Of a stretch of DNA of 64,000 nucleotides, positions 22,755-34,100 are shown piece after piece. The DNA lies in contig NC_061789.1 of assembly GCF_022458985.1 (NCBI RefSeq), positions 8,846,357-8,910,356 on the forward strand. Reading direction: 5' to 3'. Source of the DNA: Mugil cephalus. Lineage: Eukaryota; Chordata; Actinopteri; Mugiliformes; Mugilidae. The position numbers were made by a program, and so were the translations under genes. Within the stretch, counting starts at the first letter, position 1, and each line of letters starts with the position of its first letter. The notes under the pieces are model-generated. The model saw only the letters and a program-made list of their open reading frames with translations, was not told the DNA's origin and ran no database searches.

Positions 22755-23660
22755 TTTTGTCCCTTTATTTTACCAGGTTAGTCCCATTGAGATCAATGAT
22801 CTCATTTTCAAGGGAGACCTGGCCCAAATAGCAGCAGCTTAACAAGTTACCGACAGGACACAACAAACAACGACAGATTCATTAAAAGTAATATTGATCC
22901 AATACAAATGATAACATTGAACCTATGTATTTATTATTGAGAACTTTAAAATTAGGCAGCAGGATAAGGTTCTCCAGACTCAGGTCTTTTTGAAGACCTC
23001 AGGTGAGAGGAACCCAACACTTAAATGGCTTTTTACCCAATTCAGTCCTTACAATTGGTACTTGGTATCTTGCGATCTCAAGCTAGAGATACCACCAGCT
23101 TCCTGAGCAATCAAGGAGCAAATGTAATAGAGCAAAAAGAAGGGACGAGTCAGAACTGCACTGTTTGTGGTTAAACCTCAGAGCACTGTGATACGCTGTG
23201 TCCAACATTCACAAACAATGGGCTGGAGCATTCATATATAAAATATCCCCATACATCCTCAAAATGAATTTCTTCTTGGCCTCAAAGGAGAAACGACTCC
23301 TGTTTGTAAAATAAAACCGTAACTTCAACCTCACCAACCTTGAAAAAGACAGGTAGTCGTCTGTCCATATACCTAGATATTTATAGCAGGGGATGATCAC
23401 TAGTTTCCTTGAACAGCAACAGTATCTCAGATGTTGTTGGGTTTTGGCTTATTAAGAAACAACATTACCTTAGTTTTGTCAGGATTTAAAAGCAATTTTA
23501 GGTGAAAAAGTCTGGATGGTATTAAAAACAGTCTGCAAGTTGGTACAGGCCTCCGTGTTGGAAGGAGGAGCACAGTATAGCACAGTGTTATACGCATAAA
23601 AATGAAAATGAGCTCCACCCACATTATAACCAATGACTGATTATTAATGTCTTGGTCTTG
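22755..23660 (-). pseudogene. Degenerate non-LTR retrotransposon (LINE) reverse-transcriptase fragment
   Basis: On the minus strand, translated pieces in different frames give, in LINE order, the catalytic region (HFYA followed by a damaged ADD box, NTVLYCAPPS), LLLNPDKTKVMLF, YKYLGIWTDDYLSF, and RFSFEAKKKF...YGDILYMNAPA. These are hallmarks of LINE reverse-transcriptase C-terminal regions. Frameshifts separate the pieces and the YADD acidic pair is lost, so it is dead. The + strand block TTAGTCCCATTGAGATCAATG near 22,780-22,800 belongs to a repeat common in fish. The clade is not decided. Confidence 0.6.
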
Positions 23661-24375
23661 TGCGCATTCTTCAACCAACCAATGAGCCAGAGGGGCTTTT
23701 GATCGTACGTTGAAAAAACCATCTCGTCTTCGTAGTCGTCCTTTTTTTCGTTTTTCGGGTTTTTTTAAGCCGCTCATGTGAGTAAATTGAAAAAGACCCA
23801 CGAGTGATGGCACAAATTAAACGACAAGATGCTTTAGAACTTAATTCTCCTTTAATCAAATGTCTTATTTCCCTTTTGCATTTTCCCTCACTGTGCTGAC
23901 TGTGTTGCATGGTGCAGTATTACCCTTGAGATGTTGTAATGTGGTTTTATTTTACCTACGTTTCCTGCACTGTAGACTTCAGAAGGAGGAATAACATTAT
24001 GGCGTTTTGGTAGTAATTGTTTACCTGTGCTTGCTGGAGTCATTCCTCCAGTTATAGAGTTGTTGATCAGGTTTCTTGTGCCAATATAATGCCATAACTA
24101 AGGGTGACTATTTTGACTAGTTTCAACCAATTGCTTGGCAGACGTCTCCGCAAACCTCAGCTCATCTTTTGACCCGATGACCGATGACAATGAGCAGATA
24201 AATCTGTAGACACAATGACAGCTTGGAACATGTTGCTCTTCGTCTGATTACTGTATTTACCATTAATCTACTCTTTGTGTTTCTCTTTTTCCGTAGGTGC
24301 TTGGTGAATTAAGAACCTGAGGGCAACTTCTGCCTCTCCCTTTCTTTTCGTTTCTTGTCCAGGGGTTGCGTCGTC

Positions 24376-27300
24376 ATGGCGACCTCTCTGATCAGCCGTC
24401 AGCTCGTCCTCTCCCTCCAGAAAAACCTGTGGCTCAGCTCTTCAGGTAAAGTTGTAGATAAACATCGCAACAAATTATGAAGTTTAATTACTTCCTCAGC
24501 GAAAATGGAAGATAGAGCAGCGTTATGTAATCGGCGTAAATGTTTGACTGACCTCATGCAAGATGTGCTTATCAATTTGCCTCTGCCTGTTTTGCAGAGA
24601 CTTCGAGGCCGTGGGATGTGTCAAAGTTCCCCCTCTCGTGTCAATCATCAATAGGCTTGTCTGGGTCGGATTTTTCTGGTTCAGTTCTGGTTCAGCTTAA
24701 TTATTCAGCAGAAGCTGTTTACCAGACTGACAGAGTTAATTTCACATCAGCGGCAGGTTCTCAATACGATATGTATCATGATACTTAAGTCACGGTACGA
24801 TACATTACTGCGAAATTTTGATATTGTGATATATTGTTTATATAGTTCATTGCAATTGTACAGAAAAAGTGGGGATGGAGCTTTGGAAGTCGTTTTTCTT
24901 TTAAAATCAATATTAAGGCATTCAAAATCGATATTGTATCGATTAAAAAAAATATCGTGATATACTGCCATATCGATATTTTTTTCCCCACCCCTAGGTA
25001 GCCCCGTAACTCATGGCCCTGACGTATCAAGATTCTCGTCGTAGGAAGACGAAATTCATACACCTATTTAAGACTACTTTTAGCCACAGGTGTTACTTGT
25101 TTCTTCGTTAGCATTTCTATGAACTGTGACATCAATAAATTATATCTTGTGCCGAGATGACTGGATGCTTGATAACGCTGGACTTTGGGAAACGAGTTTT
25201 GCAACTTGGACTCACCCTGAGGAAGACCTCCGGGTTGAAGCGTCAATCATGCCTAGAATTTTTCCAGTGAAATAAGCTCGACTTTCAACTTTGCAACACG
25301 GACTCAACCATCAATGTCAAGGGGTCAAATAATCTTTATTATACCCCTGGTGGGCAGTACATACAATCAGTCATCAACAATTTACACAAAAGCGTCTTTA
25401 TAGAATGCATCTGTGACCAGATTGATGCAACCTGAACAAGGGTTGAACGCGACGATCGAGTGGGCCTTTGAAATGATAATGTAAAGGTACGATGCTGGGG
25501 GTAAACCCTGGGGAAAACTACGACAGGAAGCATAACATTGGAAGGTGTGTTTGATGGCTGGGGCAGATGTCCAGCAGGGGACGAGTGGACCTCCATCTTC
25601 CCTTGATGACAACATAAGCCAGACGTGACTGAGCTCCATTTTATGGACTGCAATTACAAGGCACTCCACAATTTGCATGTCACTCACCCATTCAGACTCG
25701 CACAACAATGGCAGTGAGCCATGAGAGAAGCCTGGTCTTCAGGAGCAGTTCTGTTTGGAAGTATTTTGTTCACTTCTTAGTTAGCAAATGTGGCAAGGGC
25801 AATATTGATTGATCCTCATGCAATGGGAAATGATCTCCTCAATGTAAAAGTTTTCTTTTTACATTCATAAAAATGAAATTAACAGAGCCCCGCCAACAGG
25901 CGGAGGTCCCACCAGCTGTCCAGAGACAGCTGCATGCTTCAGGACGGGTCAGGTCCCCCGAAGGAGGTGGAGCAGTGCCAAAATTTAGGTCCAGTCACAC
26001 GAAGAAGAACGGGGGAAATTATCTAATGTAAAATTTCAGCTGTTGTTTCTGGCACACATCCTGATGTGCATCTGACATTAGTTTTTCTTACTCAGTTTTT
26101 GCTAATATTAAGCTCTGGACACTGGAGTCTCCCAACGGTCATATGGGCCCCCAAACACACCATCTGCCCCGAGAGGCGTCTCTAAGGTTCTGCTCAGAGG
26201 TTTTTACATGCACTCTACTTCTCAATTTATCTCTTTACTAAAATATGTCGGATTCATATTGATGTGTATTTGAATTAATTTAAATTTGTGGAGAAAATTT
26301 TAAAAAATATATATAAAAAATGTCCAATCAACCAAAGAGTTTTTTGAAGATCTATGCTGTAAAGGACTTACAGCTTAGCCCAGCCATCTTTACAAGGAGT
26401 TAAGCTGCTTGTATCTGTATCATTCCCCAAAGATCCAGACAGTACAGGGGACGTCTTTTAGGTAAAACCAGAGAATCCACACCTTGGTGTCCCACATGCG
26501 ATGGCTGTGAATGAATTATGTTCTCATATAACTATGCGGCGCCTATCAAAGGCTGTCATCTTGGTCAAGTCTCTCTTGTAAATGAGTTAAATTAATTAAA
26601 AGGCCTTAATTAAAAAAGAAGCAGAGACCTGATGGGGATCCACCTCTGTCCCTGTGCTCCTGACTCTACTCACAGTAGAGTGGCCGTGGCTCTCTCAGAG
26701 ACACATGTTTAAGGATCCAGTGATATTTAGACTCGGATAATTACTTTTGAGCTCGGTGGTTTTGAACATATCCAGGATGCGGTGTTTACATGGAAGCCTC
26801 TGTTTATAACATAAGCCAAGGCTCAGATGGTCTCCATCAAGCATGTGTTGCACAACCACCCAGCTGTTTTTTTTTTTGTTGTTTTTGTTTTTTTAAAAAT
26901 TTTCTGCTTTCTGCACATTTCTCTCTGTGTGCAGATCATTCCTTTGACATTTGCCTTCAGTTTTATTTATTTATTTTTATTCAGTCCTGCTGACATTGCG
27001 TGCCCAGACCCTTCAGACCGCTTTGACTTGAACACGAGAGGTTAGAGGTCAGCTGACAATGAGTTTCCTGTTTTTTCACTCTTTCACTACGTAACTTAAT
27101 CAGTGAGTCGAGTTTTTTTTTTGAAGGCACGGTTTCCACGTCTGTGCGCCGCCGTCATTTTTTTGCGTCTCCTCCACCAGGGTGCAGATATGTCAGCAAG
27201 GCGGCGGCGAAGGCTGACATGGAGTTCGACTACGACGGACCGTCCATGAAGACTGCAGTCCCCGGGCCACGATCACTAGTAAGGAGCATAAAATAGGTGC

Positions 27301-28038
27301 ATTCGATTGACTAAATATGACTGAATATCACATTTTTTGTTATTTTTTTTTTTTTGTAGGAGCTGACGAAACAGCTGGGAGAGATCCAGGTGAGCTGAGA
27401 ATTGTTAGTGTGTTATTATGTCCTGTATTCTTTTTAAGTTGATGTATAGTTTAAGGTTGCGATGATAGACTGGGCCACTTTTTGACCTCCCTGTTCAAAA
27501 CTGAACTGCAGATTTGATGCAGACATCACCCAACCCCGAGTCTAATTAATCACAAACATCAAGAGTTTTAACGTGCTTCTCTGCGAAACATTTTGTGGTT
27601 TTATTATTGTGCATTGGATCGGAAAGCAGGAGCTGAAATAACGTTGAGCTCGTTGTGGCCGGATAGAATCTCCAATTATGTTAACTCAGTGAACTAGTTA
27701 AATAAACCCCGGAGCAGAAGCGCTGTTCCACTTATAGTGGCATTGTCAAGACATATGTAGAAATCTGCAGCCTTCCAGCAGCTCGTCTGCACGCGTGTAA
27801 GTCACGTATACACGCGGAGCCACATATATAATCATTTCCGTGATTTTGCCGTCATATCGAAAGGCTTAAATAGCAGCGTTTCAGACGACCATCTGCTTCA
27901 TCTGAGCTCCAGCATCCTGGACGGATTGAGCGCTAAATAAAATATTTCTTGTGTGTGTGTGATGCCAGTAGTGTCCTGTTCAGCTGTTTACGTCTATAAA
28001 TAGAAGTGTGCGTTCGCTTGAAGCATGAGTTTAGATCC

Positions 28039-28107
<69 letters not shown>

Positions 28108-31100
28108 GGAGTCATTATTGATGAAAGGCAGAAATAAAAAACAAAACAAAATCATCCATGTAATGAGCAGCTACTGACTTCCACCTGTGTCCGTGCTAAT
28201 ATATCATTACGTGCATATTCATCACATGCAGTGTCTTAATTTATCAGGTTTTCCACATCTTGCTTCAGGCTTTCTCATTTTCTGTTGTGCCTAGAGGGGA
28301 TTTACGTGGTCTGGTTAACCAATTAACCAGTACCGGTCCAGTCCATACTGTTCAAGTGCAATTTTTTTTAGGACAGTCACAGACAAAATACTAAACAAAT
28401 CCTAAAACAGCCATTAAAAACTTAATACTAAACACATAAGAAATGTAGGAAGTATTTTGGTACTGGTGATCCACTAATGAAGGCCGTTTTATTAAAAGAC
28501 GCATGTTTCTGTTGTTGTGCTTTGTGCCTATATAAAGCCAGTACGTTTGAAAGTTCTTCTTCTAAGCAGTGAACGAAATAAATAGAATTTGTCATTGTTG
28601 TTGTGTGTCTAATGCAGCCACACCTTTTGAAACACACACAAAAAAGATTTCTCCACAAATATTTCCCGATAATACTTAATATTTGTGTCCAAAAACGTTT
28701 TTCCACCACTGTTTGTTGACTGTACGAGTTAAAAGAGAGATCCATGGGATTAATATCACAGTATAATTAAATTTTATAATTATGAAAAAAATTCAAAAAT
28801 TGTTCTAAAATTTTAGAAAAGTTTTCCAAGTCTGAAACTTTTTTTGAAACTTTTGCAGCTTGCGTAATGTTTTAAAATCTGAAAATAGCTAAAATATCTA
28901 CAAATTACACACTATAAAATACTGTACGTTTTTTATGCTCGAGGTTTTAGTTTTGCTCTTAAAGATTTTCCAAATTTGTATCATTGTCTTCCAGCGGATT
29001 GGTATAGACTGGGAGTCTTCAACGTTTTTCAGGACAAGTACCCCCAAACTGATGGAGAGATTAAATAGGGACCCCAACCTACTATATGTGTTCTATATTA
29101 AACTGGGTCCAATGTAAATTATAAATATACATTATCTTTATTATCATTTTGTATTAAAATATAAAGACAAACAGAACTGACATAAACATGCAGATAAAGT
29201 TTTCTACCTCCATTTGTCCCTTTACTAAAAAAATAATAATAAAAATATAAATAAATGTCTGATCAACCAAAGAGATTAGCAAGTAGTTTTATTTGAGCAT
29301 TAGACTGCATTTTACTGCTGTGTGCTGTTTTTTAATACGGAACATGTCTCTTCCCAGAACGTTGGGGCCATCAACTTCTTCTGTAATTATGAGGAGAGCA
29401 GAGGAAACTACCTGGTGGACGTGGACGGCAACCGCATGCTGGACATCTACACTCAGATCTCCTCCATCCCCATTGGTTAGTACCGTGGGCCAACGGGATG
29501 AAATCCCATCGCAGGAAATGTTTATTCCCAACTTAGGTTTTTGAAATTTTAAGAAATACACCAACTTATAAAGGTATTTTATTACATTACAGCTAGCGAA
29601 CACATTCAAAATTACCATAAACCTCATTTAGGGACAGAGGGAAATGTGATTAAATTTGGAAAAATATAACTTTAGTCAAAATTATTTAGAAAAATACCTT
29701 CTACTATTTGTCCCAGTAATCACAAACGTCTCATACATCTTACCCTTTTACAGAAGAAGTGATAAATCTACATGAAAATGTGGTTATTTGAAGCGAACGT
29801 GTCTCGCTCGGTTCTTTTTGTCTGAGGCTGAGGTTCCCGGGGTTTGTGGATTTGCACTCCAGCATTCAAATGACTTATATGGAAAAAAAAAAAAAAAAAC
29901 ACATTAGCATAGAAGTCCTGGTTTCCTGCTCTTTCTCTCCCTCTGTGTGACCTTGTTTTCTCCTACAAGTTAATGATCAGACGCGGTTTTCATTTCAGGC
30001 TCTTTGTTTTTGAAAAAGGAGATTAATTCGTTTAGTTAGATTAGTTTAAAAAATAAATAAATAAATAAAAATCCTGGCCCTTTAAGAAGCCTCGTAGCTC
30101 ATTCACCGTCTGAAACGAACAAGTCTCGGCAGAAGGTTTTTCTTTCGATTGATAATCAACACTAAACAAGTAGATACACGTGAACAATCTGAAACTTAAG
30201 TGATGTTATTTTTTGTTTTTCTTCTCGATTGGATCGGGCCCATTAAAAAAAAAAGGTTTTCTTAAGAGTCTAAAGAAAGAGAGCTTCACTTTTGTTGTGT
30301 GAGATGTTGGTTTAATGTGCAATATAAAGGAAGAATACCACTTTAAATGAATCCATGCGGGTGTACTCAGATTTATTCCAGTTTCTATGAGAAACATTGG
30401 CTAGATTTTCTGAAACCCCTCCCGTTCTGTCCTCCCTCAGGCTACAACCATCCTGCTCTCCTGAAGCTTATGACCAACCCCAACAATCTGGTAAATCCTC
30501 CTAACGTTGCAAGATCTTTCATGTCGTCGCGTATGGCGCTTCGGTGATGTTTTCAGCACTAGACAATGTACTCAGTGAAGAAAATGATTCTATTTTTGTA
30601 ATATGTGCTTTTTTTAAAAATATTTATGTTGGGTGTTTCACCGCATTTGTTTTATTAAATTAATTTGTCCATAGTTTGGATAATCTAACATAGGGGTGAT
30701 AATAATAACGTACAAGCAGCAACAACACCAGACTTTTTCCATTCGATTTAGCGCCAAGAACAACAAGTAAATAAGGAGAATGTTAACATTTAATAAACTA
30801 TTCTTTAAAAAAAAAAATGAAGTTTCTTAAGAAAAATAAGGGCACATTGCTGTCTGCTGTTTAGTCCTGGCTCTTAGTCTTGTGTTCTCTTACTAAAATA
30901 GTTATTTTCTATTTTCTACTATGTAATTTTCTGCAGACCAGGTTAGATCCTCTGGTAGGCCACTTTTGGGCCGGGGGCCTTATGTTTGACACCTGTGATC
31001 TAACTTTTTCTGGTTTAAAATCATGATGAGAATATGATATAAAACAAATAAATATCTCAGGAATGACTTTATGGACATTTGTCAGATGTAGACATTCACT

Positions 31101-34100
31101 TGCTTGGACTCAGGGACGAAATAATTAACATTTGGTCAGAAGTCAAAAACCTCAGAAAACACATCTTGATATACAATACCTCAACGCATCACGCTTTAAC
31201 TTGGATTAAATGTTATAACAAATATCCAGTTTGATGAAAGTCATTTTATATCCAACATGTCAAAGGACAGTTTCATCATGACGTCACAACGTTCTGTTCA
31301 AAGTTTTCACTACATACAATACATATGATTATTATTAATATTATATGAGTCGTCATTTGTGTGTATTGTTGAATTTATTTATTTGTTTTTTTCCTTTCAG
31401 AGCACGTTCGTGAACCGACCCGCTCTTGGGATCCTGCCTCCTGAGAACTTCCCGGACAAAATCACTGAAAGTCTTCTCACAGTCAGTATCACATTCTCTC
31501 TATGCAACATAGACGTAGTCGTATATAAATAGTGGCGGTGGAACAACCGTGGTATAATCCCCACCTCTCACTTCCTTTCAGGTGGCTCCAACTGGAATGA
31601 CTCGTGTTCAGACGATGGCGTGCGGCTCTTGCTCCAATGAAAACGCTTACAAAGCGATGTTCATCTGGTACAGGGTGAGTACAAGTGGTTTAACAAACGA
31701 CATTCAACTAAACTACAAGACATAAGAAAAAACTAAAATTAAACAAAAAAAAGGGAAAAAGAAGTTGCCCAACTGTATTATCTCTGTATCGCTGTAGCAC
31801 AGATAGACTTGAGAAAGACAGAAATTTTGAATTAATGGAGGAAATCAGAAAGGCATCAAAAGGAATGAAGGAATCAAAAATGATCATGCGTCATCTTACA
31901 CAAAGAATAAAAAATAAATTATGCAAAAGGCCAGTGGGCAAATGAACTGATTTCCGTCTCATTAAATAAATAAGGAGAATGTTTACATATAATAAACTAT
32001 CCTTAAAAAATGGCATTTCTCAAGAAAAATAAGTGCAAAATAAGTGGGTTGATTGTTCTTTTTATTTGTTTACTACTAAAATATAACAACAGTTTTCCAA
32101 ATGAATTTTATTCAGACATGTTGATGACATATTTGCACATGATATCTATGAAAAAAAAAACATTTCACTCTTCCGGTTTTAATAAATGAGACATATTTGA
32201 CAAAAATCTGGATGTTTTGAGTGTAGTTTTTTTACCACATTCTGTCATTATTTAGCATACGCATTTGTTTTCTGTTGTCAGCTGAATCCAAATCCGGCCA
32301 AAGTTTAAGACCCAAAAAATGTTAGATCCAACATTTCCCATAATGCACCATAACCTTAACTATGACATTGTTTCTTTTTATTTTTCTCTAGAACAAGGAG
32401 CGAGGCCACAACACGCCATCTAATGAAGAGATGAGCTCCTGCATGATAAACCAGGTAACATTTTATTTTTAATTCTAAATCCTATTTCTCATAATTATTT
32501 TTTCTGCTTCTTCATTTCTCTGTTACTCACTCGCTTCATCTTTCCACCTTTCCGTCTCCAGTCCCCCGGTTGTCCAGATCTCAGTATTTTATCCTTCATG
32601 GGAGGTTTCCACGGAAGAACATTGGGTACGTTAAACACCTTTGTACTGTGTTGCACATAATAATTGGGCGAAGCAGCTCGACTTGTTTGAAGTGAGACCG
32701 GATGAAGGGCGACAGGTAATAATTTGAAAGCCGCCCACTGGCTGATGCTGAGGCTGGTGGTTGTATTCTGTGGGAAACGTTAATTTATTCTGCTCACTGT
32801 GAACACAAAAACTAAAACCTTTACCATTAAATCCTAAACATATGGTGGATATACACAAACCTATTCATACACTCGTAAACATGTACATGAACATATGTTT
32901 AAACGAAATTCTGCGAGTTGTTAGGATGTTCGTTAAAAAAAAAGCTTTGGTGGCACAAGGTGGTAAGTTATCTTATTATTGAGATGACTGCAATTCCATT
33001 TTAATTAAGGCATGGTGAAGATGGAAAGGTCCAAAAAATGAAGCTGTAGAACATAAGAGGACTTGTACCAAAAAAAATAAATAAATGGTGTTGTGTCAGT
33101 TGTGTATTTTTGTTTTTTACATAAAGCTGTCCCTGAAAATGTCCCCAATTTTAGCTTTTTATGAAATAGAAAAAAATGTTGCGCGCAGACTACAGGTATT
33201 ACGGTAGCCGGTCGCGCTGCTATGGACATATATGGAGATATAGCAGCTTAAATGTGTTTAAATATGTAAAAAAAAATGAAACCGTAATTGTACCCGTTTA
33301 TTAATTTCATCTTGATAACATTTATTTACTTATTATTTTAGTCCGAGCTGTAAATGTCCCCAGATTTCCACATAACAGGGCCTTGCAAACCAGTTTTACT
33401 ACTAGTGTGGGATTAGTCAACAATGTTTACTCATCATCACAGTAAAATAGTCCATCATTAGTCAATCTACTGCATTAATTCCTCTCTCAACCAGTAGAAA
33501 ATGAAAAATATACAGTGATACTGTCAGAATTTTGATAATAAATAAATATCGTGTCATACATGTTTGGTCATACCACCCAGCCCTAGTTTAAATAGAGGGT
33601 GACAACAAGAAGTTTCACTGAAACATTTGGTCTTGGAAATATGCGACGGTGTCACCTGTCCTACCGGGACTCGGAAAGTCTCATGACCAACACACAGGAA
33701 ACTCATTTTGCCCTGATCAGTTCAGTTCAGTGCAGCGTTCAGTGTGGCAGTGACTGCAGTAAAAAGCGTCGATCAACATTTATTGGCTCCAACTCCAACC
33801 AAACTTTAGAAGCATCATGACCTGGATTTTGTCTCAGCGATCGATAAAAGAGTTTGTGGTAAACACGGCGTCCTTTGCTTTTGCTTTCTTTAGGTTGCCT
33901 GGCGACGACACACTCCAAAGTGATACACAAGCTGGATGTGCCATCGTTCGATTGGCCGATCGCTCCGTTTCCGAGGCTGCAGTATCCCCTGGAGGAGTTC
34001 GCCAGGGAGAACGCACAGGAAGAGGCTCGCTGTCTGGAGGAGGTGTGTGTCTGTGTGTGTGTGTGTGTCTGTGTGCACGGCCATGAAGAGCGATCCAGGC

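Noticed and set aside
25339-25708. Two overlapping minus-strand open frames of about 105 codons in abat intron 1
   Set aside because: No motif, no splice context, and both frames are open over the same bases, as expected by chance.
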